From contig JACVVK020000143.1 in assembly GCA_018292915.2 (NCBI GenBank), forward strand, positions 807,501 through 871,500: a stretch of DNA of 64,000 nucleotides, read 5' to 3'. The DNA is from Batillaria attramentaria (Eukaryota; Mollusca; Gastropoda; Batillariidae). Positions 22,229 through 34,255 of the stretch are shown here, piece after piece. The notes beneath the pieces are model-generated. The model was not told the origin of the DNA and did no database searches. It saw only the letters and a list, made by a program, of their open reading frames with translations. The position numbers and the translations under genes are program-made. How positions within the stretch are numbered: the first letter of the stretch is position 1; every line of letters begins with the position of its first letter.

Positions 22229-22499
22229 GGACGATAATCACTGCGTCCATATTTGCACAGACCGACCAGAGACGCCGGGATAGCGCCCCCCCTCCCCCCT
22301 CCCTTATACATGTGTAAGTAGAAACTACAAATCTCATTCACCCAGTAACATAAGATCCTTCCCCCTCCTCCCCCCCCCCCCCTTTTCCCTTTCTCCTTTC
22401 CCTTGCCTACTCCAGTTCTAGCAAGCCTCCACTTCACTGTTAAACTGGGAACTTTATGCTGTAGAGACAGGCGGGATAATAAACTTCCCACTTCCACAC

Positions 22500-23180
22500 C
22501 GCCACCACGAAATTTATGAGGCAGAAAGCACAGCCGTCATCCTGCACTCTCCCATTTTAATTAAAATCACTGACACAGATTGTCAGCTTTAGCGGGCCGG
22601 CGTAAAAATCCTCGTCCCGTTCCTGCACGGGGCAAGTGACGCGGAATAACTAATCACAGGCTGTGTGGCCACCGACCCTCATAAAATACCGGAAAAAATG
22701 TTGGACCGAGACGTGGATTGAATTTTGGAACACGGTGTGTTGGGTTAAAAGCCAAACGCATAAAACGGATGGGCGGGGAAATGACCGGTTTGCCGGCGAG
22801 CTGACGCGCCTTGACAAAGTTATGCCGATACTGAAACACATGAAAACACAGTCAACTTGCATTTTGAATCCCTGAACTGATATTGTAAAGCTAAAATTTA
22901 TACTGAGATAAAATGACTTGGCATTCATATTGACGTGGCGATCGAATGGTAATATCAGCCTTTTTTCGACTTTTCTGTCGGTGAGACGCAGCGTATATTA
23001 CGTATGCAAGCTAATCGCATTTGCCTTCCGTAAGGACAAAAAGATGACAGTAAACAGTGGTGTTACCTCCCTTGAGCAACTCTCCTCACGAAAAGGTCAG
23101 GGGGGAAGTGTTGTGATATCAGTTGAACTGATGTCGGCTGAAATGCCAGAGGAGAGAGATTCTTTCCTGCTGCACACACG

Positions 23181-23236
<56 letters not shown>

Positions 23237-24440
23237 GTATAGCAGAAAACCACCACACACACCACTCGTGGAAGAGAGACTGATCTGTGGCTTAGTGTGT
23301 ACAATTTGCTGAAACATTCCAACACTAAGCAAGCCCCAGTGCAGGCTGTCTTCCCGTGCCTCTGTCTGTGAATGTGAACTGTGTGCCCGCTGCCTCAACT
23401 GTTCCTTGTGACGGACGCTGCTGGCGGAAGTGGATGCAGATAACGAGGCGGTGCACATGCATGACGTCACGTGCTGTAGCACTGGAGCTCGCAGCACGCA
23501 CCCACTGCCGCTGTGAACAAAGATGTCTAATGCCGCCCTCTACCGGCTGCCCAATACCGACAGGCACGGGGACATGACACAGAGTTGGTGCACTTGACAC
23601 AGGCGGGTTGGAATGGCATGGGATGGATTTGGCCCACACACGTTTTGGTTCACCCTGAGTTGGGTAGACACTTGATAAGACACATTTCCACGACGTACTA
23701 GGGCGGACATGTTCACTGTTGTATTTGGGGACAATGTGTCTTCAGATCAAAATGTTCTCTGCTATTCTGACATAGCAAAACCCAGCTCACACTGGGCAGC
23801 AGTCGATTTAGTTAGTATCCTAACGCTTCACTCAGCCTTAACCCTACACCGCAGGTAATTTATCAATACAGTCCACTTGAGAAAAAAAATTAGCGAAATA
23901 TAGCCACGAAGGTGTGCAGAATAAATTACTTTGGGTATGCTGTCGCCGGGTATAAATGGTGTATTCTGGGTATACTGGGATGGGACTGAGACATGTGAGC
24001 CAGCACCTTGCAACCAGATCACGATAGGACGACAGTCAGTGACTATATCTTCTATTATCGATTCACTTTGCTGTATGTAAGCAGGCAGTGTGTAAACCGC
24101 AGCCTTGATTTACTGATCGACCTCACGTTGATAGGTTTACGACATCCGAAGTGACGTTACATTTTGTTTACATTATCGGCTGAGCTGAGCATGCTAGGGC
24201 TTCCTAACTCTGCTCTATGTATCCCCGTGGTTGAGCAGGTAAGCTGCGATATCCGACAACACAGATTAGCTCGCGCCGCTCCCCGTGATAACACTCCGAT
24301 ACTCAGCACGTGCGGCCATGTGGGGAGCGGAGTTATGATTAACGTCTTTGTTACCGCAATCTCGCGGCTCCTGCTGTGGGGATTTTTGTGGAACCACGTC
24401 ACGTCATCGCCTGGAGCAGAATGGAATCCCCCAGTACTGT
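22500..24440. other. No gene seen; (CA)n at 23175-23232
   Basis: No coding frame with domain character. Apart from the microsatellite this looks like unique sequence. Confidence 0.4.
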
Positions 24441-24442
24441 CG

Positions 24443-24727
24443 TAGGTCACATTGTACACACGCACGCACAAATATCGAGTGTGCACGCTACAAATCCCAC
24501 GCCCATCTTTCAAAAAAGAGTAGGCTGTGGCCGGTGGCGTGGAAAACAGAAACACTGTCGCACGCACCAGAGTGAATAGCAGGATGGAGGTTTGCACATA
24601 ACGGCGGCAAAGCTTTCACTGCTGCGTCCTTCAGCCCTGCGGCGCCATGAGCATTTCAGAGATGGATATGAGCGCCGAGGATACTATACCATACCATACC
24701 ATACCATACCATACCATACCATACCAT
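24443..24727 (+). mobile_element. SINE family B, 5'-truncated copy with (ATACC)n tail
   Basis: Aligns with 57855-58162: ACACACGCACGCACAAATAT, AGAGTAGGCTGTGGCCGGTG, GTGGAAAACA, GAGGTTTGCACAT (AAGGTTTGCACAT in copy 2), CAGCCCTGCGGCGCCATGAG and CATTTCAGA. Both copies end in the same pentanucleotide repeat, (ATACC)n, here about 9 units. The tRNA-like head is missing in this copy. Confidence 0.88.
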
Positions 24728-24729
24728 TG

Positions 24730-24890
24730 TCTTGTTGTTAAGAATAATAATATGGGTATTTAAGGGACGGCCTCACTCCAGCAGGAGCTCAGGCGACACA
24801 CACTCACTCACCCAGAAACACACACAACATACCTCCACACATACATAGGTTTAACTACAAACGCATCATACACGGCCTCCCCTGTCCCCG

Positions 24891-24940
<50 letters not shown>

Positions 24941-25216
24941 CCAGCCAGATGATGATGTGGCAACAGCTATTGGTTGAGGGCAGCGAAGAGGTGGGTCTTC
25001 AGAAGTTGCTGGAAGGATGGTTTTGTGTCTGCATATCTGATTGATGCTGGGAGATCATTCCAACATTCCTGGTATGAAAAACTTCGCTGACCAAAGGTCT
25101 ATGTTGTGACATGAGGGATACGGAGTTTCCGAATGTCCACGGCAGAACGAAGCTGTCTACAGGGAGTGTAAAGCTGTCTACAGGGAGTGTAAAGCTATCT
25201 ACAGGAAGTGTAAAGC
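24730..25216 (-). mobile_element. CR1/L2-like LINE 3' portion, minus strand
   Basis: On the - strand: RT C-terminus, stop at 24967-24969, then a 3' UTR with (TG)n (24893-24938), GCCGGGGACAGGGGAGGCCG and an end rich in ATTATTATT. It directly abuts the (ATACC)n tail of the SINE at 24727. Confidence 0.82.
24967..25216 (-). pseudogene. Reverse transcriptase C-terminus with amplified heptapeptide
   Basis: On the - strand the frame reads LRSAVDIRKLRIPHVT, one stop, TFGQRSFSYQE, CWNDLPASIRYADTKPS and FQQLLKTHLFAALNQ, then a stop. This is the classic end of CR1/L2-like ORF2. Just upstream, the in-frame segment LYTPCRQ (the family's Y-P-R-LRS region) is repeated three times as a 21-bp minisatellite at 25147-25216. 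The in-frame stop and truncation make it a pseudogene. Confidence 0.88.
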
Positions 25217-25219
25217 TGA

Positions 25220-26558
25220 AGCAAAGAACACAGATATGGAGGTAGTCATCGGCCAGCGACAGTGATGGTTCTCATACTCAGAATTGTTTTATTGTTTTTT
25301 TAGGCCTTAGTCTATGTCAACATGTCTCGTAAGTTGTTTCAGTCAATATACATGACGGATGAACTGTTACACAAATGTTACGTCATTTAATGTAACAACT
25401 CAGCGAATAGATGCAGGCAGGAGGTGGTTGAGGACGGGGTGGAGGAGGAGGGAGGGAAGGAAGGAAGGGATGGGGAGGGAGGGCAGGGGAATTAGACCCG
25501 GCGAACTCATGACGTGTCTTTGTGACACAATTAATTCATTTAAACCGCTACTGCTGTTGCTTGGTTACGACCGATCACGTTATTGGCTTTATTGCGGACT
25601 GTGATGATGTCATCACCAGTTAAGTGCATCATCTGTCTGAACACACCTCCACGTAATATACAGAATCGGTTTATCATCAGCAGAAGGTCGCGGACACTTT
25701 GTTTTTCCCCCGTGACTGACTGTGTTCGAGAATTCGTGTAGGAAATCAGTTGTGACTTGAAAGGAGCCAAGGTGGCTTGGGTGAGGTAGGAAGCCATGTG
25801 ATAGTGTGAATACAGGTCAAAGATAAAAATACACGAAACCTCAAAAATGCCTATATATTCCCTATTAGCATCAGGCATCCTAGTCACCCCTAAAACGCTT
25901 CAATCTAGAAACAAACATTACCATGCACACACCCTTCAAGGGCACGTACCTGTCAGGAGTTAAAAAAAAAGTATCCATTCCACTCAGGCCTCACTGGAGT
26001 AATGCTAGTCTACTTTCTGTTTAGGCCAGAAAGCCACTTCACCCAAATCCACTCATGTCAACTTTGCCTCTCTTAAGCGCAAAAAGTCCCAGCTTCACTG
26101 GCAGCTTGCCTCCTCTTGCTACCCCCTGGCATGCACCATGCCCTATCAAATAAAAAAATCACGAAAATCACGCTTTTCCGCTACATTAAAAACCACTACA
26201 AACTAGCACACTCCCAGACCAATTTTTTCAAACAAACAGCAAACCTGACCCCACGCGTAATTTGTAAGTCTTAAGCCTGCAGGACTCCCCACAAAATCTT
26301 TCTGCTCGCTGAGAGTGTCCCAAGACAGCACATATACTTCGCCACGTCATGCTCTCTGGTGTCTCGGACCATTTTCTTCGCGCACAAACGTCAGTGGGGG
26401 AAACAGTATTCAGTTTCAAACGCCAGCAGTTGACTTTAAGTGGGTCACGGGAGGGTGTCATGACAATTAATGCCACTGACCCACCTTTTAAACTAAAAGT
26501 CCTTCGTGAACATCGTCTTTACCGCGACTCAGTTCCACTGCGGTCCTTGGCTGAGTGA
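25220..26558. other. No gene seen
   Basis: G/A-rich stretch near 25438-25490 and C/A-rich, probably old repeat DNA at 25900-26300. The short frame at 26349-26558 (70 codons) has no recognised domain. Confidence 0.4.
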
Positions 26559-26559
26559 A

Positions 26560-26671
26560 ATAATAATAATAATAATAATGAGTATTGTATAGGCGCTTTA
26601 CCCAATTTCACGAATCGGCTCAAAGCGCCGCGAACTGAACCCAACACGCACGCTCACGTGAATCACACAAA
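26560..26671 (-). mobile_element. (ATT)n-tailed repeat, minus-strand copy
   Basis: The reverse complement of this segment matches 38998-39103 with a single mismatch over about 105 bp: GTGATTCACGTGAGCGTGCG, then GGCGCTTTGAGCC, GAAATTGGGTAAAGCGCC, TATACAATACTC and (ATT)n. Homology stops sharply at GTGTGATTCACG at the 5' end, as expected for 5'-truncated retrocopies or a short SINE. Confidence 0.92.
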
Positions 26672-27406
26672 TAACCTGAGATTAGCGCCACACGTCTCGC
26701 CATGACTGAAATAAGAGAATGCGGTCAGACGTACAGAGCTGACATGAACACCCTGCTTCTGTCGCTTCTGTCAGTGTCTCGTGTGTTATGACAGCCAAGT
26801 GAGAAGTCTTCACTGCAGGCGGTTAATTCCGGACACGTTCACTGGGGCGTCTCTCGGGCTGTATGTTAGTGGAACATCCTCCTACATCTCCCCTCTCATC
26901 AACACAACCTGCCCCCGGGCGCCCCACTTGTCTGCACACGGCACAAAACATCGCCATGACGCTCTTACAGGAATCAGGGAGAGTGGTCTCCCCTGTGGGG
27001 CTCTCGCTAATCATTAGATTGGGAAAGTTAGAAAAGTGCATTGAAGACACGCTATTGAGCGTCAGTTTTCTTTAGGATTATGATTTTTTATTCAGTTGGC
27101 ACTCACTGCTTACTCAGTGGGCGGGCAGCATCTCAAGTAATGACACCACTCACACAATATGATGCCGGAGGAAAACTGTAGAGAAAATCACAGACATGAA
27201 CTGCCCTCGAACTTCTTCTTTTTCAGATCCAACCCTGCCGGTTGGCAGCTGCGTCCAATCACTGAGCCAATTAGGATTTGTCGCCCAGAGTTCGTGAACA
27301 AGAGCACCATTGGGTTTGTTGAAAATGACAGTAGCTGTTGCCGCGATACACCGTGACGAATTATGGTGATGTTTATCACGTGATACGCGTTCACCCTGAA
27401 CGTCCG

Positions 27407-27437
<31 letters not shown>

Positions 27438-28295
27438 AGAAGTAATTTTCGTTAAGAGGTAAGTTCCGTGTTCCCGAGTTTCCTGTCCTTATGCTCGTTT
27501 CTACTACGTGATTTTCACTGCACAGTTAGAAATTTGGAAAGGACACGGACGATTTGCTGTGAAAGATTGCAGCAGAGGAACATCGGAAAGTGAAATATCG
27601 TTTCCCATTTTTAAAAAAAAAACTAAGATCGCACTTGTAAGTGGCCAAATCAGAGGCAGGAGCTGAAGAAACTATAGCGGTTCTCAGTCAGGAGGGGTTA
27701 GGATGGGGTTCAGTGGGAGGACGTCGTGGTGGTGGTGGAGGGGGGGGGGAGGGATAGCGCGAGTTATTGATCGCACACAGCGTGTTTTAGCAAGGCGCGC
27801 CTGCTAGTGGTGTTGGCGTAACACGGTTTTAGAATCACCTCAAACTCATTCAATCGTCACGTTCTTAACTCGCTGTCGCCCTGGATTGTCCCCCCCCCCC
27901 CCCCACCCACAACCGTCTCAACACCGTCTCTAATTCACCGCCACACTAGTTGGTCTAACTGTTTTAGGGGTTAGAAGTTTTTAGATTAGATATACGCCCA
28001 ATTCTGTAATGGCCTTTGAAGGGATATTTAACATTCTATGCTCAACCAACTGTGAAAACATTAAACGGTAACCGGACGCCTTCCAGATGGCCTCGTTAGA
28101 TAGCACCAAAATAACATGGATGGTTTCCAATTTTACTGCTGGACCGTGGCTGTAAAGGTGCTTAACTTTTGGGAATTGTAGGTCAGCTCTGACGTCACAG
28201 CTTTCCAAGGACAAGGTTGATGTACGCTAGTTTCTACTGTTTTCAGGGTTGTAGGAGGAATGATCAAGTCAGCAAAATATCGACTTTTGTAAAAA
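26672..28295. other. No gene seen; C/A homopolymers
   Basis: C21 then A-run at 27407-27439, a G-rich tract at 27740-27760 and a C-run at 27890-27904. No supported gene. Confidence 0.4.
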
Positions 28296-28625
28296 CAACA
28301 ACAAAAAACAAAAACAAAAAACTTTATTGTCCCTTTTGGGAAATTCGGGCTGCTTCCCCCGGGGGAAGCGCGTCGCCGCAGTGCAGCCGGCGGCCACCCA
28401 ACTTAACTATCCTGTTGTTGTTTTTTTTAAATGTTGCTGGGTGAGGAAAGCGGATACCCCGGAGAGAAACCCCCGATGGGCAGCCCGGTAGCCAGGAAAC
28501 TGAAACCGGTATTACATATCACAAGCTCGGCCTGGGCTCGAACCCACGCTTCATCGCCGTGACAGCGGTGACTGGGCCGTTCAGCAGCACAGCGGCTAAG
28601 TCGGACTGTTGAAAACGTCACGCCC
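28296..28625 (-). mobile_element. tRNA-derived SINE (family C), full length, minus strand
   Basis: On the - strand a tRNA-like head (GACTTAGCCGCTGTGC and GGGTTCGAGCCC as B box) is followed by TCTCTCCGGGGTATCCGC and TTTCCTCACCC. A 3' region then reads GCTTCCCCCGGGGGAAGC, CCCGAATTTCCCAAAAGGGA and CAATAAAG, with a (TTTTTG)n tail. The CTCTCCGGGTACTCCGGCTT motif recurs at 38830-38865. Confidence 0.75.
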
Positions 28626-29140
28626 CTCGCTGTCCGCTCGGGAGATCATGTTAGTGACACAGGCAACACGTCCCAAGCCACACACAGGATTACCGTGCCT
28701 GTCTCGTCGAAACATTACACCAAAGTGTTCAGTTTTTTGTGCGGATGTTAACAGCACATGACCAGCTAAATGCGCACATTAGGTCAGCTAAATGCGTGGG
28801 GGCCATAATTATGAAATTTTAGGTTACTGGGGCGGAGTGCAAGTTGTCCTAACCGAACAGTTCAGCTTCGTGCATTCAACCCAGACAGGCAGGCCGGTGG
28901 GTCGCATGTGATTTGAATGTTGACTGTGGTGGACAAGTAACAATGACACACAATTACGTCCAGTGCATGCAGCCAAGAGCAGATAAGCAAGGGTAGGAGT
29001 CTGTACAATTTGTAACTCCCCCTGGTCCTCCATCTCAAGGCCAGTGTCACGTGACTGCAGGCACAACGGATTCCCAGAGTGAGATAATCCGAGACATCCC
29101 ACATTTGAAGATGGCGGTCCCTGGGGTTCGCTTCTAACAC
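28626..29140. other. No feature recognised
   Basis: No coding frame or repeat match seen. AAGATGGCGG at 29109-29118 is a common promoter-type string but stands alone. Confidence 0.35.
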
Positions 29141-29143
29141 AAG

Positions 29144-29320
29144 TGGGGATCCGGGATAGCCGAATGGTAGAGTGTTGGACTTTTACTGCTCGTGGTCCTG
29201 AGTTCGAATCTCGGCTGGGGCCAGATACTCGTGCTGTCTCGTTGCCCTGTCGTCGACATCACCCATGCGTTGCGGAAAAGCATTTTAAACTCCCAAACAC
29301 CCATCCACCCACTCTCACAC
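29144..29320 (+). mobile_element. SINE family A, full length
   Basis: GGATAGCCGAATGGTAGAG (A box) and GAGTTCGAATCTC (B box), then the body with CGTTGCCC, GACATCACCC and GGAAAAGCATTTTAAACTCC and an A/C-rich end. Moderately diverged from other copies. Confidence 0.92.
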
Positions 29321-29673
29321 AAAAGCCGCAAGGACAAGGTGCATGTGAAAACCGTTGTTGTGGTTAATCCGTTTTTTCTTTTTTCTTTAATTGGGAGGGT
29401 GGAGGGAAAGGGGAGCCGGCGGGAGGGGGGGGGGGCGCCTTCTCTCTCCTCACGCGTCGAATAGCATTGTTTTGGCGTTTTGCTGCAAATGATATCGGTG
29501 AGAGTGCTGGCTTGAGACAGAGGGAGATGGCAGGCGGTTTTACAGGCTGAAATCTTCCGACACCACGAGCAGGTAAAGTGGTGCAAGAACATCCAGCAAG
29601 TGTCGTAACCACTTAGGTTTTTATTGACACGTGGAAACACACAGTCTTTTGCTGCAGACGAACCTTTTCTTAT

Positions 29674-29678
<5 letters not shown>

Positions 29679-29749
<71 letters not shown>
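29679..29749. repeat. (CA)n(GA)n microsatellite
   Basis: About 28 CA units followed by about 7 GA units. Confidence 0.98.
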
Positions 29750-30025
29750 TCACAAGTATCTGAGGCGGAAAGATAGGTGTGTATAATTGTAATGACTGGA
29801 TGTGGGAAGTCTTGCCCTAGACCACCATATCCAGTCCAAGTGTTGAGTGTATAGCAGTATCAGCATACCATCCTGATCATGGCTGATGGCCCGGTGCCCA
29901 CATCCCACTTCTCTTGCTAACTGCCAGACCCAGGAACGTGATTGCGAAACGAAGGGTTTTGCATACGTTTGAAGTTACGTGGGATTTTCCAAGTCCTCGA
30001 CTCGGACTGTTCAGATCACAGGGTA

Positions 30026-30485
30026 CCACTGGGTGTAATCAAAATGGACCCAGTGTTTGTGGTGCTGCTCCGCTTTAAAAGTGTCGACGATAATTGGTGT
30101 CACGTAAAAAGCCAGTGTTTGTAGTGTAGTCACGTGTGTGTAGTGTAGTCACGTGTTTGTAGTGTAGTCACGTGTTTGTAGTGTAGTCACGCGTTTGTAG
30201 TGTAGTCACGCGTTTGTAGTGTAGTCACATGTTTGTAGTGTAGTCACGTGTTTGTAGTGTAGTCACGCGTTTGTAGTGTAGTCACGCGTTAGTTAAAGTC
30301 GTCGTCTGGTGGATGAACGGCTCCTTTCTCAGTGTCAAGCCGACAGACCGGAGTCCGTTGGAAACACTCAGTGCTACTCAAACTAATGTGAACATGGAAA
30401 CACAAGGTGCTACTGTTTGGAAACACTCTGTCCTGGTGGTGCCACGTTTGAAGCGGGGTAGCACCATTCGGATTACACCCCGTGG
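30026..30485. mobile_element. TIR element carrying a 19-bp minisatellite
   Basis: Left end CCACTGGGTGTAATCAAAAT and right end (reverse complement) CCACGGGGTGTAATCCGAAT are inverted repeats. The homology continues inward as GGTGCTGCTCCGCTTTAAA versus GGTGCTACCCCGCTTCAAA. The arms are about 45-60 bp; the left has ~13 extra bases. The interior contains the 30116-30290 minisatellite. No protein is encoded; a non-autonomous DNA transposon is the simplest reading. Confidence 0.65.
30116..30290. repeat. 19-bp minisatellite with CACGTG/CACGCG
   Basis: About nine units of TGTAGTGTAGTCACGTGTT. The hexamer varies between CACGTG (an E-box), CACGCG and CACATG, consistent with CpG decay and gene-conversion-like spread. 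Confidence 0.95.
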
Positions 30486-30519
30486 ATATACTGCATAGAC
30501 CGGAACATCACTTTCATCA

Positions 30520-30762
30520 CTATGACGATCAGCACTATTATCACTATCATCACTATGACTATCATCACTATGACTAGCATCACTATCATCACTATGACTA
30601 TCATCACTATGACTAGCATCACTATCATCACTATGACTATCATCACTATGACTATCATCACTATCATCACTATGACTATCATCACTATGACTAGCATCAC
30701 TATGACTAGCATCACTATCATCACTATGACTAGCATCACTATGACTATAAACACTAACATAC
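30520..30762. repeat. Degenerate ATCACTATGACT array
   Basis: Mixtures of 12-bp ATCACTATGACT and 9-bp ATCACTATC units with AGC variants. All are multiples of 3, so both strands show open frames (Ser/Asp/His-rich or Ile/Val/Met-rich). I do not call these genes. Confidence 0.93.
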
Positions 30763-31130
30763 CGTAACACTCCCTAATGGAACTTGCTCATAAATCTGGC
30801 TGGCAAAGATGGCGGACGGGATCCTACATACTACACAACTCAGTGTCAAACCACCAGTTCCGGCCTTCTCTCAGTTAGTCGGGCAACAAGCCTTGTGTCG
30901 GACAGGATTTCTGAGTTACAGGGAGTGTGTGGTACTCTCTGATCTGGGAAAACACTATTCGTATTCAACACGCACGTTTGGTGGCATATGATCTTGTACC
31001 TCTGGCGGGCTCTACAGCCTCAGACTGGAGTGTATAGTAGTGTATATAGTTTATATCTAGTCGTCTATGTACTACTAGACATTCAAATCAACAACAACGA
31101 CGACAACGACAAAACCACCACCAACAACGA

Positions 31131-31233
<103 letters not shown>

Positions 31234-31289
31234 AGTTTCATCAAAAACTTACTCAATTGTTGTCAGCAGCACACCTCTGACGGGACTTT

Positions 31290-31408
31290 CAATAGTCGGG
31301 TCGTGAGTTCGAAACCCGGCTGGGGCCAAATATTTGTGCCGGCCATTTTTTCGTCACCCGGCCTTACATTGGTGGAAAAGGACGCTACACTCTCAAACAC
31401 CCACCCGT
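31290..31408 (+). mobile_element. SINE family A, 5'-truncated
   Basis: Starts within the tRNA-like head (GGTCGTGAGTTCGAAACCCG), then GGCTGGGGCCAAATATTTGT, GGTGGAAAAGGACGCTACAC and the CACCCACCC end. Confidence 0.88.
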
Positions 31409-31563
31409 ATTTGTTTGTTTTGTTTTGACTTGCTGATTAACGACACCGCCCTGTCTTGCTCCAAAGACAGATTTCAGCCTGTGTGTCCACGTTGACATGT
31501 CGACAAGTGGGAAGGGTTTGGGTGTGATGGGCAGCAACGTTTTGTTTGTTTGTTTGTTTGTTG

Positions 31564-31604
31564 TTTTTTTTTTTTTTTTTTTTTTTGGGGGGGGGGGGGG
31601 GGGG
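31564..31604. repeat. T23-G18 homopolymer junction
   Basis: A 23-T run passes directly into an 18-G run. Confidence 0.97.
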
Positions 31605-32628
31605 TTGTTGGTTTGTCCTGGAAACTTGATACGGACAAAAATGTCGGAAAAACGGCCTGACTCCTTCATTTTGCTTCCTCGGATTGTCGGCGGGTTAGAA
31701 TTACTATATGTTTTCGCGTCCGGCTTTTTAATCGATGACGTCATTGCAAAAGAGCCCCAGAAGGATTGGCCTGAAACGAGGGATTAAATCCTGCAGCCGG
31801 TAGACCGTCCGCCATCGCCAGGCCTCTGTACAGCCAGCACTGCGGGCCCGAGCGACCGAGCGGACTGAGCGGGCTGGCCCTGTAACTCGATTTCTCCAAT
31901 CCGATTTGGCTTTACGGACACGCTGAATGCTGGTCGTTTGCGTGTAATTGCTTGTACATGGCCGCTTCACGCAGCTGTTTACGTCTGCCTGACCTCATAC
32001 ACTTGCTAACGTCAAACGCTGCCACTACTACATGGCAACACGGGACTGTGGACTTAAAAGTGGTGGGGGCGGGACGATTGGGCGGGGCCGGAATGGGAGG
32101 GGGGGGGGGGGGAGGAGGTTGATGAGTCAGGGAGTCGGTGATGGTAATCGAAAGTTGAAAGTCATAATAATACTCTCAAGCTCCCCATTTTGTCGAATTC
32201 ATTTGCTACAAAGGCAAGACTGACTTCACGACTCATGTAAGCCGACTAAGTAGGGTAGGCGGAAGTGACGCTGTTTCTACGTCACGGTATATTGGCTGCA
32301 GTCTCAGTCTGACCGGCATCAACAGAGTTCATGTCAGTCACCTCTCCACTGAGTTGCCTTTAATCCTTGCACTATTTATAACTCTTGCAGCCTTTGTAAG
32401 CCAGGGTACGTGTACTATGATTGTTCCTAACATTGATTCATGAAAAGAGAGTGCTGACAGGCAAAGTGTACTAAGAATGAATTTGTTCCATTGAATTTAG
32501 TACCGCATGTACAAACGACTGTTTCCGTGAAGGAATACTGAGCTATACTGAAGAAATATGTACACTTGTAATCATGTCCTTTGTTTATTGTTGTTGTTGT
32601 TTTTGTTGTTGTAATTTTAATGTTTTTG

Positions 32629-32631
<3 letters not shown>
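31605..32631. other. No gene seen
   Basis: No supported coding sequence. TGACGTCA occurs alone at about 31737. G-rich tract at 32097-32118. Confidence 0.4.

Positions 32632-32691
<60 letters not shown>
32632..32691. repeat. (TG)n microsatellite
   Basis: About 30 TG units. Confidence 0.98.
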
Positions 32692-32695
<4 letters not shown>

Positions 32696-33052
32696 AATCC
32701 ATTCTAAACAACACTGAACTCCAGACAGGCAGCAGACGTAGGCGTGTAACAATAACGCGAGTGTTCTGTTGTAAGCAAGTGAGTTTGGATCGGTCTCAAC
32801 AGACTCTCAACATTTCCTCACTTCCATCTGCCGTTTGTAGTCAGCCCTCATCAAGGTTCGCTTGTCTCTTTGTTTAACTTACACTGGCTTTTGAAAAGCA
32901 ACAAAAGGGCACGTCGGGATCTGAATGGGCAATTGCTGGCGGGAATTGAATTCCTGACGGTTTCTGTTTCTGTCTTTGTCTGTTTTGAGTCATAACTTTG
33001 CGTCATGTTGGGATATGCACACTGTTTCTATTTAACATCTGAAAATAAAAGA

Positions 33053-33058
<6 letters not shown>

Positions 33059-33112
<54 letters not shown>
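33059..33112. repeat. (CA)n microsatellite
   Basis: About 27 CA units. Confidence 0.98.
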
Positions 33113-33113
<1 letters not shown>

Positions 33114-34255
33114 CATCGCTGACAACAACGACGAAGACATCAGGAGAAAATCCTGTTATCGTTGAGTGCATGTGTCGTGGAATTTACTTTGCATACCGTG
33201 GTATACATTGATACATTCAGAAATGCCACCAAGCCCCGCTATCAAGCCAGAGTTTTTACGGATTTCTGTCACATGACTTCCATCAACCAGCACGCACTGC
33301 CTAGCATCCATGTCACGCATATTCTCGTCATAATCTCGCGTGACTGGAGATAACTCCTGACGCTAGATTACCTCCCTCTTGACACTCGCACTGAAAGTAG
33401 AGTTGGTGTGGATCGATCCATTCCCGTCGGAGAATTATGTCATCTTGTTGTCTTTCTTACATTATGATATCGACAGTAATATGTTTGTCGTTTAGACCTT
33501 GTAACGTAGTCTAAATATTTGGTGATATCACCCACATAATTTATAGCAGTGTCCACCAGAACACAATTACCCTGAAACAAGTTTACTTGGCGAAGGACTT
33601 GGTTTGGTCGGATCGCGTCTTTGGAAACTGGCATTGCTACACATTGCAGACGTGGCTACAGCCGCCATAGCCCAGACGTGGCTGGTTTGTAGTAGGGGTG
33701 ACGCATCACACTGTGTCGGAGACTGAAGACATTCACGCGGCCCGAGATGGCCCGATGCTATTAAAATGTCAACTGGTCGGTTTGCCCAGGACGTGATCAA
33801 ACTTGCACGCTCCCTTCTCCTTCTAACCACACCGCGACCGCCTTCCACCGCCCCAGCACACGGGGGGGGGGGGGGGGGGGGGGGGGGGGAGGTGGGAGGG
33901 GCGGTAAATCAGCCATAGGGGAGTTAACCCCTGCCAAAAGGGGTCGAAAGTACACAGTTTGGGTTTTGAGGCCCGTGTTTGGTGAGGAAAGTTTATCGTT
34001 AGTGTTTGTGTGGGAGATGGGGGCAGGATTCGATTGGCAGAGTGGGATTAAGAACCAGCGTCTCTCTGGTCGTATTGTCCAGCAGGGGTTCTCTCCCTGC
34101 ATGGAGGTACGATAACACTTTACATAAACTAGAATTCTGAAGCTTTAATCTTTTACGCCTTTTTGGATTTTAACGTCTTTTGTCCACCGCGAGGGTGCTG
34201 GCGTCCCTATCATAAACTCAATAACACCTGCCAAGTTCCCCCCCCCCCCCCTACA
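33113..34255. other. No gene seen; G28 run at 33862-33889
   Basis: Unique-looking sequence apart from a pure 28-G homopolymer and a C-run near 34239-34250. No coding support. Confidence 0.4.

Noticed and set aside
30116..30290. CACGTG arrays as a proven enhancer
   Set aside because: The hexamer is part of a minisatellite unit and decays to CACGCG and CACATG; no evidence of regulatory function in the sequence alone.
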